A DNA stretch of 64,000 bases from Enterocola sp045611845 (GTDB taxonomy: Bacteria; Bacteroidota; Bacteroidia; Bacteroidales; Paludibacteraceae). The translations under genes were made by a program, and so were the position numbers. The stretch is from NCBI GenBank assembly GCA_045611845.1, contig JAZKXZ010000025.1, forward strand, positions 124,001 to 188,000, written 5' to 3'. Position 1 is the first letter of the stretch, and each line of letters starts with the position of its first letter. Below are positions 41,535 to 50,044 of this stretch, piece by piece. The notes beneath the pieces were generated by a model, which was not told the origin of the DNA, ran no database searches, and worked only from the letters and a program-made list of their open reading frames with translations.

Positions 41535-42248
41535 TTATCTACAAAATTTTTTAGTATCAAATAAGTTCACCGATAGTGAGATATTTGCCAATGAATAAAA
41601 GTCGGTATCCAAGAAACCTACCTTTGGTGAATTAGTAGGGTTATTTAGAACTTTGTTTTTCTCGTTTGTTACATCAAACTTATCTGTAAATAGTTTGTGT
41701 ATACTCCACTGAACACTTAGTGTTAGTCTTTTGTTTATCTTCCATTTCCCACCTATTGCGAAAGGAATAGAAAGTTCAAACAAATTACCAGAACTATATA
41801 AATCGTTGTATGCACATATACCTATACCTAGCATAATATATGGAGTAGCATCAAATTTGTATCTGCTAAAGCTGCGATTTTCACCTATATCAAAAAAGTT
41901 GAACTCTACTGCAGCATGCACATCTACAAAACCTCTTTCAAATGTGGCATATGCTTGACCATTTGGTAATATATAGCCAAAGTCCCTAGTATCTCCTTCT
42001 ACTTCAGCATAGTTTACATCTAGTTTTATAGCCCAACGTGTGTCTATATTGTATCTGTAGAATGCACCAGCAGACCAGCGTGCTCTATTGAATGGTGTAA
42101 CGTGATTTGCATCACCAAGATAAAAGGCAGTGCCGCCAGAAATACCAAGTTCGTGGTTGAATTCTGCACTACATAAACCATAGCCAAAGAACATAAGAGC
42201 AAATATCATGTATATTCTCTTATGTTTAAGAATGTTTTTAGTCTTCAT
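41535..42248 (-). CDS. porG: PorG-like T9SS outer-membrane protein (DUF6089)
   Basis: A 237-aa protein with a signal-like hydrophobic segment (about 10-28) and an eight-strand barrel pattern (LGISGGTAFYLGDANH, WSAGAFYRYNIDTRWAIKLDVNYAEVEGDT, ATPYIMLGIGICAYN, KWKINKRLTLSVQWSIHK). The length, the opening GISGGTAFYLGD and position before uppS-bamA-ompH fit DUF6089 and PorG, the protein that links the PorKN ring to the outer membrane in P. gingivalis. Assignment rests on synteny plus the barrel pattern. The porPKLMN operon begins 198 bp upstream on the same strand. Confidence 0.78.
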   Translation of the reverse strand: MKTKNILKHKRIYMIFALMFFGYGLCSAEFNHELGISGGTAFYLGDANHVTPFNRARWSAGAFYRYNIDTRWAIKLDVNYAEVEGDTRDFGYILPNGQAYATFERGFVDVHAAVEFNFFDIGENRSFSRYKFDATPYIMLGIGICAYNDLYSSGNLFELSIPFAIGGKWKINKRLTLSVQWSIHKLFTDKFDVTNEKNKVLNNPTNSPKVGFLDTDFYSLANISLSVNLFDTKKFCR

Positions 42249-42306
42249 TTAATAAATTTAATAGAGTATAATTCCCTCAATATAAAACTAACTATGGTTT
42301 AATATG

Positions 42307-42327
42307 CAAAGATAATGAATATCTTTG
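42307..42327. promoter_or_regulatory. Palindromic promoter element upstream of porG
   Basis: CAAAGATA (42307-42314) and TATCTTTG (42320-42327) form a perfect 8-bp inverted repeat around ATGAA. Read on the minus strand the first is a -7 box TATCTTTG, about 60 nt before porG. The arrangement also gives a -7-like box on the plus strand. Confidence 0.5.
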
Positions 42328-42391
42328 TTTTAAAGGGTATATCGGCAATAAATATTGAAGGGATAAATCATAAAAAATATAAAAATATAGT

Positions 42392-42424
42392 AAAAAAAGA
42401 AGCCAACTTTTGCAAGTTGGCTTC
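42392..42424 (-). terminator. Terminator at the end of the porPKLMN operon
   Basis: A perfect 11-bp stem (42399-42409 with 42414-42424, GAAGCCAACTT/AAGTTGGCTTC) is followed on the minus strand by TTTTTTTA. It lies 22 bp after the porN stop. Confidence 0.9.
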
Positions 42425-42445
42425 CTGAAACTTATCATTGAAATA

Positions 42446-43330
42446 TTAATATTCCCAAAGATCTTGTTCAAAGTTGATAATAGAAGTTTTAATACGTTCT
42501 TGCTCTTTGTGCATTTCAGCAGCGGTGCTGTTGTATTGAAGCAAGTTGCGGTTCATGGTAGATGATTCTTTAAAGATGTAACTACCAAATCTACGTTTGA
42601 TGAATAAGTCATCCATACTTTCACGAGCACCATTGTTTCTGTCTGAAAGAAGTGCTTCTTGTTTTGCTAGGTAAGGACGTAATTCGTCGTATCTAACCCA
42701 GAATAATGGATACTTTTGAAGACCCATGTCGTAGTCTTGTTTGTACCAAATAGGGCAAAGTGAAATCAATCTAACAGTGAACACTGAATTGTGTTTGTCG
42801 AAGTACCATACTTCTTTAACATAGTATTTCAAGATTTCTCTGTTAGGAATGTTACTTTCGTCTATTTCTACACTTAAAGTATCACCTGTAATTGAATCTG
42901 TATGAACAGTTAAAAGGATGTCGTATGTTTTAACGAATTCATCAAATGGCTTAAGGTTATCCTCTGTGAATATTTCTTTATTGTCTAGATATTCGTAGGC
43001 TTTAATTTTGTCTTGTTCGTATAGACGGAAAATAGTAGTGAATAGACTTTGGCGATTGTCACTAGCTTCTTCTGGGAAATACAGAGGGAAGTTAATTTTT
43101 TCGCGTAAGTCGATAATACGATATACTGTTTTCTGCCAGATGACATCATCTATTCTAGGATTGTTGTATTCCACTGGCTCGCGCTCCGACATATCTACAC
43201 TAGTAGGCATGTTTGATAGTATTTCTCCTGTTTCTGTGAAGAAAGAAATATCAGTTACTTGCGCTACTGCAGAAGCAGCACTTAGGGATAACAAACCAAT
43301 TAATATGTTTCGAAAAAACTTTTTCATCAT
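42446..43330 (-). CDS. porN: T9SS ring protein PorN/GldN
   Basis: A 294-aa periplasmic protein with a signal peptide (about 1-24, ending SAVAQ). It shows the GldN/PorN pattern: VIWQKTVYRIIDLREKINFPLYFP, then IFTEDNLKPFDEF and IKYYVKEVWYFDKHNS-like segments, CPIWYKQD, LFWVRYDELRPYLAKQEAL and DDLFIKRRFGSYIFKESSTMNR. PorN forms the ring with PorK on the periplasmic face of the outer membrane and binds PorM. It is last in the operon, 7 nt after porM. Confidence 0.93.
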   Translation of the reverse strand: MMKKFFRNILIGLLSLSAASAVAQVTDISFFTETGEILSNMPTSVDMSEREPVEYNNPRIDDVIWQKTVYRIIDLREKINFPLYFPEEASDNRQSLFTTIFRLYEQDKIKAYEYLDNKEIFTEDNLKPFDEFVKTYDILLTVHTDSITGDTLSVEIDESNIPNREILKYYVKEVWYFDKHNSVFTVRLISLCPIWYKQDYDMGLQKYPLFWVRYDELRPYLAKQEALLSDRNNGARESMDDLFIKRRFGSYIFKESSTMNRNLLQYNSTAAEMHKEQERIKTSIINFEQDLWEY

Positions 43331-43337
43331 TTATGTA

Positions 43338-44903
43338 TTAATTTACAATTACTTCTATTGGAGGAAGGATTTTTTCTACACCGTCTGGACCTTTAGCACG
43401 TACACGAGAGATGAAGAATTTTTTACCTTTGCTCATTTTACGCATAATATCTTGTTGGTCGCTTGTAAATCTACCGCTAGAAGAAGCTTTTACAAGGTTG
43501 TTACCCATTGAGTCTGAGAAGTTTAGGTCGAAACCTAATACTTGATATTTAACGTCTAGGTCAGCATCGTCTAGTTCAGCTTTAATGCCTTTAGCGCTGA
43601 TTAGAGCACCTTTAGCAATAGGACGAGAACCTTTGTATTTAGCTGGGTTACCATCTGCTGTGTATTCGATATATGCTACTGGAGGAGGAAGAAGTTTCAC
43701 ACGGAATGGTTTAGCACCAATGTTTTGAACTTTTCCGTTGTCACCTTTAGTAGATACTGAAATTTTACATTCAACACCAGCTTTTGTAGGACGTACAGAC
43801 CAACCTTTAGCTGTGCGAGTTAAACGACCATTGCTTACAGATACTTGGATGTTTTGTGCTGGTACACCAGGAACAGAAACACTGATAGGGTTTTCGATAC
43901 CTGCGTAGAACACGTTCATCATATCAGCAGAGATGATAGCTGTAGGTTCACCTACAATGTAAGAGCTCTTGAAGTCGTATGTTTGTGTAGAACCGTCTGC
44001 ACGAGGAAGGTCGATTGTACCTGCTAGGTCAAATTGACCAATTGAATTACATTGTTTTTCGTAAACTTCAGATTCTAGCACTTCGCCGTTAAGTGTGATT
44101 TTAGGACGTTTTGTTGAGTCCACTGCAGCTAGAATGATACGAGCTTTATATGTACCACCACGAGTGATGTATGAAGCTTCAGAGATAACTTCTGCAGTAA
44201 TTTTGTTCACACGGAAGTCACTAGCGTCCACTTGGTTTTTAAGGAAACTTACAACTTCTGCTTCTGTGTTGCGTAAGTCTGCTTGAATCTTAGTCATAAG
44301 AGTTACAGTAGCAGATACTGGCATAGAAGAGAAACGTGCATTTTCCCAAGACATTGGGTCGCCGTTAACAATTTTGTCTTCTGTGTTGAATGTTTGTTTG
44401 ATAGCTTCTTGTTTAGCTGGGTCTTTTACAAGACTAACCATATAAGAAGCATATTTGTTTAGGTCATTTTTAAGGATAACACCACGTTGGTTTTGTGGAA
44501 TAACACCTGAAGGAAGAGCAACTTGTGCACTTACGTCTAGGTTGTCTTTACCTTGAATGTTGTTTACGTCAGCACCTTCACCATCAGCAGCTTTAACGAT
44601 GTCATATTTTAATGTTTCGATAACATTATATAATGAGTCAGTTTTAGCTTTAACAGTGTTTGCTAGGTCTAACCATTCACCAACTTTTTTAGGGTTTTGA
44701 GACTTTAGAGCTGAAAATTGCTCGTAAAGGTCTTTGTTTTTTATCTCAGTACTTTCGATAGTCTTGGTAAGACTTTCTTGTACTAGAGAGAAGCCGTTTA
44801 AGACATCAGTAGATACGTTCAGTGCAAGCATCGCTGTTAGCACGATGTACATCATACTGATCATCTTCTGCCTCGGTGTCTCTGGACAATTCGCTGCACT
44901 CAT
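43338..44903 (-). CDS. porM: T9SS motor-shaft protein PorM/GldM
   Basis: A 521-aa protein with one N-terminal membrane helix (about 10-32, MISMMYIVLTAMLALNVS) and a long periplasmic part. It begins with SAANCPETPRQKMISMMY, the family signature, and has the LNGFSLVQESL segment directly after the helix. The periplasmic part contains the four-domain shaft, ending in SRVRAKGPDGVEKILPPIEVIVN. PorM and PorL form the proton-driven motor that powers T9SS. The start is 38 nt after porL. Confidence 0.96.
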   Translation of the reverse strand: MSAANCPETPRQKMISMMYIVLTAMLALNVSTDVLNGFSLVQESLTKTIESTEIKNKDLYEQFSALKSQNPKKVGEWLDLANTVKAKTDSLYNVIETLKYDIVKAADGEGADVNNIQGKDNLDVSAQVALPSGVIPQNQRGVILKNDLNKYASYMVSLVKDPAKQEAIKQTFNTEDKIVNGDPMSWENARFSSMPVSATVTLMTKIQADLRNTEAEVVSFLKNQVDASDFRVNKITAEVISEASYITRGGTYKARIILAAVDSTKRPKITLNGEVLESEVYEKQCNSIGQFDLAGTIDLPRADGSTQTYDFKSSYIVGEPTAIISADMMNVFYAGIENPISVSVPGVPAQNIQVSVSNGRLTRTAKGWSVRPTKAGVECKISVSTKGDNGKVQNIGAKPFRVKLLPPPVAYIEYTADGNPAKYKGSRPIAKGALISAKGIKAELDDADLDVKYQVLGFDLNFSDSMGNNLVKASSSGRFTSDQQDIMRKMSKGKKFFISRVRAKGPDGVEKILPPIEVIVN

Positions 44904-44941
44904 ATTATTATTGTGTAGTTTTTAAGTTAATGAATCAGTTA

Positions 44942-45781
44942 TTAAATTCTAGCACCAAATGCATTTAACATGTTGCCGTAAACGTTGTTTAGGCTGCTAA
45001 CTTGTTGTGTAAGTTTAGTTGCTTGGTCTTTGAATTGTTCTGTTTGAGCAGAAGCAGCTTCCATAGCTGATCCGATTTTGTTAAGGTTGCTGTTAACGCT
45101 TTCAACGATTTCAGTTTGAGCGCTGATGCTCTTAACTTGCATTTCGTAGCCTGCGTTGATAGCAGAAAGGTTTTTAGTAATACCTTGCATTTCTTTCATA
45201 TAACCTTCAGCGTCAGATGCAACGTTAGCCATGCTTTCAGCAACGGTTTTATAAGATGCAAATAGAGAGTCTGAAGATGTTTTTAATGAAGCTTGTGTAG
45301 CAGCGAAAGAAGCGATAGCGTCAGAAGCAGCGTTCATGTTTCTTGCATAGTTAGAAGAAGCAGAAACAGCAGCTGTAACGTCAGCGATTTGGTTTGCAGT
45401 TTCGCTAAGTTTGCGGATACCTTCGTTAAGTTTTTGAGCATCACTTTGAGATAGACCACCTGCGTTAGCGATGTCGTCGATGCTGTTGCCTGCTTTAGAA
45501 GGAGCTGGAGCAGCTGCACCACCTAGGATAGCACCACCTTCACCACCTTCTAGTTGTGGGAATACAGTTTCCCAGTGGTATTCTTTGTGTGGATCTTCGA
45601 ATGCAGATAGGGCGAAAAGGATTGCCTCAGTACCCATACCTAATGTTAACACTACAGATGCACCTGGAAGGTGAAGAATTTTGAATAATGCACCAACGAT
45701 AACGATAGCAGCACCGAAACCGTAAGCATAACCTACCATTTTTTTGCCTTTAGGGCTGCTTAAAAAGCTTTGTTTTGCCAT
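44942..45781 (-). CDS. porL: T9SS inner-membrane motor protein PorL/GldL
   Basis: A 279-aa protein with two membrane helices (about 15-36 and 40-62) and a long cytoplasmic tail. The charged residues of the proton path known in GldL can be matched here: Y20, K34, H37, E52 and E62 (in YAYGFGAAIVIVGALFKILH and GMGTEAILFALSAFE); the Flavobacterium protein has Y13, K27, H30, E49 and E59, the loop being four residues longer there. The tail (about 105-279) is helical and rich in Ala, Ser and Gln. Confidence 0.96.
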   Translation of the reverse strand: MAKQSFLSSPKGKKMVGYAYGFGAAIVIVGALFKILHLPGASVVLTLGMGTEAILFALSAFEDPHKEYHWETVFPQLEGGEGGAILGGAAAPAPSKAGNSIDDIANAGGLSQSDAQKLNEGIRKLSETANQIADVTAAVSASSNYARNMNAASDAIASFAATQASLKTSSDSLFASYKTVAESMANVASDAEGYMKEMQGITKNLSAINAGYEMQVKSISAQTEIVESVNSNLNKIGSAMEAASAQTEQFKDQATKLTQQVSSLNNVYGNMLNAFGARI

Positions 45782-45839
45782 AAGTTTAAGTATTTAATTA
45801 TTAAAGTTAAATTGTTATTGTTTATTTATTAATTTTATA

Positions 45840-47366
45840 TTATTGATAGTTTGCACCGATAACACTTCTTACGCAACGGAAACCGATGTAAGAACGAGCT
45901 TCTGTTTGGTATTCGTATGTGCGAGCACCACATTGTAGGAAGTAACCTATGTCTTTCCAAGAACCACCTCTAATCACTTTACGAGTCATAATTTGAGGGT
46001 CGTTAGATTTAGAGTTGTAGTTGTAGCTTGGGTTTAAGTCATTTACGAAGCTATAGTTTGATTCGTGGTATGCAGATGATGTCCATTCTGCTACGTTACC
46101 AGCCATATCATATAAACCATAGTCGTTTGGAGGGAATGAACCTACTTTAGCAGCAATCATATAACCATCTACAGTATAGTTACCGTGCATTGGTTTGAAG
46201 TTGCCAAGGAAGCAACCTTTTGCTGTACGCACGTATGTGCCACCCCAAGGGTACATTGAAAGTTCACGACCACCGCGAGCTGCGTATTCCCATTCAGATT
46301 CTGTTGGAAGACGATAGTCTTGTACGATAGGGTTACCCATGCTTGCTTGTGCTGCATTATAGTATTGTGTACGCCAGTGGCAGAATGCACTTGCTTGTTC
46401 CCAGCTTACACCTACTACAGGATAGTCACCGTAACCATCGTGGTGGAAGTACATTTTCATGTATGGTTCGTTGTATGCGTATGTGAAGTCACGAATCCAG
46501 CAAAGTGTGTCTGGATATACGTTGATAATGCGAGATGAGATGAAGTCTCTACGGCTTTTTAGTTCTACGAACATGGTTTTGTTTACGATATATCCGTTTT
46601 CATCAACGTATGATGTATCTTTTTTAACCATTACGTCTGCAGAGTCTTTACCTTTACCAAGTAGAGATAAATCACTTTCGTAGCGACCTTTGTTTGGATT
46701 GTATTTGTTGCGTTTAAGCGCAGCTTGGTTGTAGTCAACCCATAGATATTTGTAGTTTAGGATGTGGCCGTTAACCTCTAGAGAAGGAGAGATAGTCTCT
46801 TCTGCAGAATAGTACATAGAGTCTATAGCTTTGGCTTGTGCTTCTGTAGTAGGTTTTGTCCATGGAATTTCTTCTTTCCAATTGATTTTTGGACGACGAT
46901 TTTCTATTGCCTCTTCTGAGTCATTAGGACGACCGCCGGTTTTGTAAAGTACAGAACCTTTAGTTGCGTCTTCTCTGTCGCTTTCGTATGACAAGTCTTT
47001 TTTACGTCTGTCAACGAAAATAGAAGTTTCCCAACCTGGATCTTCTTCTTCGGCTGTGATAAGTTTTTCGCGGGTAATAGAGTCTTTTACCCAATAAACG
47101 AATTGTTTGTACTCGCGGTTAGTTATTTCTGTTTCGTCCATCCAGAAGGCATCGATAGAAACAACTTTAGACTGTGTAGAAGCAGCCCATGCAGCGTCTT
47201 GGTCGTTAGGACCCATAGTAAATGAACCTTGTTTAATGAACACCATTCCGTAAGGATTTGGTTCAGTCCAAGATTCTGTCTTAACACCAACTAATTCTCC
47301 GCTAGAAGAATTACTACAGCTGCTTAAAATAGCTAACGCAAATAAAGGAGCAAGTAATTTTTTCAT
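45840..47366 (-). CDS. porK: T9SS lipoprotein PorK/GldK
   Basis: A 508-aa lipoprotein (lipobox ILSSC, Cys17) with a formylglycine-generating-enzyme-like fold. The marks are YGMVFIKQGSFTMGPNDQDA, the DETEITNREYKQFVYWV segment, YPVVGVSWEQASAFCHWRTQYY, RLPTESEWEYAARGG, LYDMAGNVAEWTSSAY and RKVIRGGSWKD. PorK forms the large ring with PorN under the outer membrane. It is 20 nt after porP and 58 nt before porL. Confidence 0.96.
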   Translation of the reverse strand: MKKLLAPLFALAILSSCSNSSSGELVGVKTESWTEPNPYGMVFIKQGSFTMGPNDQDAAWAASTQSKVVSIDAFWMDETEITNREYKQFVYWVKDSITREKLITAEEEDPGWETSIFVDRRKKDLSYESDREDATKGSVLYKTGGRPNDSEEAIENRRPKINWKEEIPWTKPTTEAQAKAIDSMYYSAEETISPSLEVNGHILNYKYLWVDYNQAALKRNKYNPNKGRYESDLSLLGKGKDSADVMVKKDTSYVDENGYIVNKTMFVELKSRRDFISSRIINVYPDTLCWIRDFTYAYNEPYMKMYFHHDGYGDYPVVGVSWEQASAFCHWRTQYYNAAQASMGNPIVQDYRLPTESEWEYAARGGRELSMYPWGGTYVRTAKGCFLGNFKPMHGNYTVDGYMIAAKVGSFPPNDYGLYDMAGNVAEWTSSAYHESNYSFVNDLNPSYNYNSKSNDPQIMTRKVIRGGSWKDIGYFLQCGARTYEYQTEARSYIGFRCVRSVIGANYQ

Positions 47367-47386
47367 TGTTAAATTTAAGGTTATAC

Positions 47387-48331
47387 TTACAAGTATCTTA
47401 TACTTTTATATTTATTCTTTTTTGACAAATCAATGTTGAAACTGTATGATACAACCACTTCGTGACAGCCTGCTGAGTTTATTAAGCCAGATGTAGGCAA
47501 GTCGTATGAGTATGCAATAACTAGTCCGTTTAGTACTCTGACGCCGGCTGTGAATATCACTGCGCCGTCGATTCTGTATCCTAAGCCGCCCCAAAACATG
47601 TCTTTATACTCGAAATTGGCATTTATTAAACCAGTCCAAGAAATAAAGTCTGTATTAATTAAGGCAGACAGTTTCAATTTATATAACGGGTTTCTAAACG
47701 ATATATTGTATCCACCCATTAGAAATAAATTTCTAGTTTTGTTAAATAATGTTAAATCTAAACTTGAACTCAAACTATATTCTGGTGCAAGTAGGTTTAA
47801 GGCGGAAATACCAGCATACCAATCCTTGGTTTTGTATAAAAAACCAACGCCTAAATCCATCTTGAAGTCGTTTGCTTCACTTTTTGGAATAGCAGGGTCG
47901 TTTTCTGAGTGATAGTCGCTCTCAACGTTGTGTAAACGTTTTGTATCGTACTTTAATGTGGTGAAATTTACAAAGAAACCTCCACTTAAGTAACCTTCGC
48001 CTATCTTATGACGGTATGCATATTGTAGGTTGATGTCTTGAAAAACAAACAATCCTAAGCTATTGTCATAAAATGAAAGACCTACACCATGTTTTGTATT
48101 TACAATATCGAAAGACGCACCTACGGCAACGTCAAATGTCATAGGTGCGCCTTCAAGTCCAGCATATTGTGACCTAAATGTTCCAAAAACATTTATCATG
48201 TCGTTACAACCTGCCGCTGCAGGATTGTATGTATTGAGATTCAGTGCGTATTGACTGAAAATTATATTTTGCCCTGCGAATGAAATGTACGCAAAACAAA
48301 AAAGCACTACAGTAGTAACGATTTTTTTCAT
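47387..48331 (-). CDS. porP: T9SS outer-membrane protein PorP/SprF
   Basis: A 314-aa barrel protein with a signal peptide (about 1-19, ending YISFAGQ). The PorP/SprF pattern is clear: IIFSQYALNLNTYNPAAAGCNDMINVFGTFRSQYAGLEGAPMTFDVAVG at the N-terminus (here split over several strands) and AYSYDLPTSGLINSAGCHEVVVSYSF at the end. PorP is the first gene of porPKLMN, which has the same order as in P. gingivalis. A strong promoter lies about 75 nt upstream. Confidence 0.95.
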   Translation of the reverse strand: MKKIVTTVVLFCFAYISFAGQNIIFSQYALNLNTYNPAAAGCNDMINVFGTFRSQYAGLEGAPMTFDVAVGASFDIVNTKHGVGLSFYDNSLGLFVFQDINLQYAYRHKIGEGYLSGGFFVNFTTLKYDTKRLHNVESDYHSENDPAIPKSEANDFKMDLGVGFLYKTKDWYAGISALNLLAPEYSLSSSLDLTLFNKTRNLFLMGGYNISFRNPLYKLKLSALINTDFISWTGLINANFEYKDMFWGGLGYRIDGAVIFTAGVRVLNGLVIAYSYDLPTSGLINSAGCHEVVVSYSFNIDLSKKNKYKSIRYL

Positions 48332-48408
48332 CTTTAATTGTATAAATCGCGTTCTAACGTTTGCAGAAAGCTAATGTTGTTATTGCGTAAAATCTTCTCA
48401 AATATATG

Positions 48409-48439
48409 CAAAGATATATATAAATTGTGTAAAATCAAA
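48409..48439 (-). promoter_or_regulatory. Promoter of the porPKLMN operon
   Basis: On the minus strand TTTG (48439-48436), a 19-nt spacer and TATCTTTG (48416-48409) match the Bacteroidota consensus exactly. The 5' leader to the porP start is about 70 nt. The -33 box lies only 3 bp from the end of the DUF2795 gene. Confidence 0.8.
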
Positions 48440-48442
48440 ATT

Positions 48443-48664
48443 TTAATACTCGTCCTCGTTGAAGAAGAAGTCTTCTTTACTTGGATAGTCTGGCCAAATA
48501 TCTTCTATAGTTTCGTAAACATCCCCCTCGTCTTCGATTTCGTTAAGGTTCTCAATTACCTCTAGAGGTGCTCCAGAACGCATAGCGTAGTCGATTAACT
48601 CTTCTTTTGTTGCAGGCCATGGTGCATCTTCTAATTTTGATGCTAGTTCTAATGTCCAATACAT
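48443..48664 (-). CDS. Small acidic DUF2795 protein
   Basis: A 73-aa protein: a hydrophobic N-terminal part (MYWTLELASKLEDAPWPATKEELIDYAMRSGAP) typical of DUF2795, and a strongly acidic C-terminus (EDEGDVYETIEDIWPDYPSKEDFFFNEDEY). The function is unknown, but the family is well conserved in Bacteroidota. It has its own -7 element and lies just before porP on the same strand. Confidence 0.8.
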   Translation of the reverse strand: MYWTLELASKLEDAPWPATKEELIDYAMRSGAPLEVIENLNEIEDEGDVYETIEDIWPDYPSKEDFFFNEDEY

Positions 48665-48715
48665 TGTGAAAATGTTTAAATATGTTATAAAATTGTGTAC
48701 CTATGAAAATTCACG

Positions 48716-48723
48716 CAAAGGTA
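48716..48723 (-). promoter_or_regulatory. -7 element of the DUF2795 gene (TACCTTTG)
   Basis: TACCTTTG on the minus strand lies 51 nt upstream of the start at 48664. The -33 region at about 48743 reads GTTG, a near match to TTTG. Confidence 0.5.
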
Positions 48724-48765
48724 AGGATTTTTCCTTATAAAACAACAATTTTTAAGAAACTATTT

Positions 48766-49260
48766 TTAAAATTTTCTGCCTAAGACAAAGAAATAGTCTG
48801 ATAAGCGGTTGATATATGCACTAGCAGACAATTGGCAAGGTAGAAGTTCTAAGTGGTAGATTTGTCTTTCTGCTCTACGGCAAATGGTGCGTACCACGTT
48901 GCATAAAGCATTGATTTTTGAAGTGCCAGGGATAAGGAAAGTACTGATAGGTTCTAGGCTTTCTTGGTATTCGTCTATTTTGTTTTCAAGCTCTGTGATA
49001 AGTGCAATATTGAAGCCTATTTTTTCGTCCCATTCTATGCAATCTGTTGCAAATAAGGCATTTACTTGTATTAAGTTTTCTTGAATTTTGTGTAGAAATT
49101 CTTTGTATGGTGAAGGGATTTCTGTTTTAAGTAACCCTATAAATGAGTCCATTTCGTCTAGGGTGCCGTATAGCTCTAGTCTGGCGTCAGATTTTGATAC
49201 TCTATGTCCTCCAACTAGGCTTGTAGTGCCTTTGTCTCCTGTTTTTGTGTAAACTTTCAT
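48766..49260 (-). CDS. Corrinoid adenosyltransferase, PduO type
   Basis: A 164-aa ATP:cob(I)alamin adenosyltransferase. The N-terminal signature VYTKTGDKGTTSLVGGHRVSK is the ATP-binding loop of the PduO family, followed by YGTLDEMDSFIGL and CRRAERQIYHLEL near the end. It makes adenosylcobalamin for B12-dependent mutases. No B12-dependent enzyme is adjacent. The methyltransferase gene lies 1 nt upstream, suggesting one transcript. Confidence 0.93.
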   Translation of the reverse strand: MKVYTKTGDKGTTSLVGGHRVSKSDARLELYGTLDEMDSFIGLLKTEIPSPYKEFLHKIQENLIQVNALFATDCIEWDEKIGFNIALITELENKIDEYQESLEPISTFLIPGTSKINALCNVVRTICRRAERQIYHLELLPCQLSASAYINRLSDYFFVLGRKF

Positions 49261-49261
49261 G

Positions 49262-50041
49262 TTAGAATTTAATTTTAAAGTGTGATTTTTTCCATTCTTT
49301 GTTGAAGAATACTATTCCTAAATGGAAAAGGTCTATAGAGTAGGTTACTTTAGGGTTATTATATATGGTTTGCCATGCCTCGGTCATGCCTTCAGACCAA
49401 TAAATGTCGTCGAAAATAAATACTGTATTGTTGTCTGCTTTGCTTAGGCATTGGTTGAAGTAGTTTAATGTGGCTTCTTTCGTGTGGTTGGCATCGAAGA
49501 ATACCATGTCTAGGTGCTCAATTTTTGATAGGATTTTAGGTAGTTCGGCATCGATATTGCCTACTAAGCTAGTAATGTTTTTAGCTCCTAGGTTTTTGAA
49601 ATTTTGTTTGGCTATTTTAGCAATGTTTGGACAACCTTCTATGGTGTGAATTTTGGCTGATGTTCTAGCTTTGGCTAGGTATAATGTGGTGATACCCAGA
49701 CATGTGCCTAGCTCTAGAATGTTTCTAGGTTGCATTAAACATGCAAGTCTAAAAAGCATTTGTGCTTCTTTTTTGCTTTTTAGGCTATGGCGAGCAATTT
49801 CAGATACTTGTCTTTGTCTTGAAGTGCCTGTGCCGTGGTCGTTTACAAATATATACGAATTGTCTGATAGTAGATTTCTTCTGGCATTTTCAATTTCTTT
49901 GTAGGCGTAATATTCGTTCTTTTCGTTTAGAACGTCTTCTACAAGTGAGAATACAAAGGGTGAGTGAACACCATGTCCTTTATGGTGCTTGGCTGAAAAT
50001 AGAAATTTAATGTATTCTTTTATGTAATGCCAATTTATCAT
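49262..50041 (-). CDS. Class I SAM-dependent methyltransferase
   Basis: A 259-aa methyltransferase of the COG4122 type. Motif I is ILELGTCLGITTLYLA, followed by IHTIEGCPNIAKIAK and the acidic DMVFFDANHTKEAT segment; IFDDIYWSEGMTEAWQ completes the fold. The N-terminal extension (about 1-70, with KGHGVHSPFVFSLVEDVL) is typical for a Bacteroidota group. The substrate is unknown. It sits between the DUF4954 gene (3 nt) and the adenosyltransferase gene (1 nt). Confidence 0.85.
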   Translation of the reverse strand: MINWHYIKEYIKFLFSAKHHKGHGVHSPFVFSLVEDVLNEKNEYYAYKEIENARRNLLSDNSYIFVNDHGTGTSRQRQVSEIARHSLKSKKEAQMLFRLACLMQPRNILELGTCLGITTLYLAKARTSAKIHTIEGCPNIAKIAKQNFKNLGAKNITSLVGNIDAELPKILSKIEHLDMVFFDANHTKEATLNYFNQCLSKADNNTVFIFDDIYWSEGMTEAWQTIYNNPKVTYSIDLFHLGIVFFNKEWKKSHFKIKF

Positions 50042-50044
50042 TCT

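Noticed and set aside
48332..48565. 75-codon plus-strand ORF over the porP promoter and the DUF2795 gene
   Set aside because: It overlaps a well-supported DUF2795 gene and the porP promoter on the other strand, and its sequence has no recognisable features.
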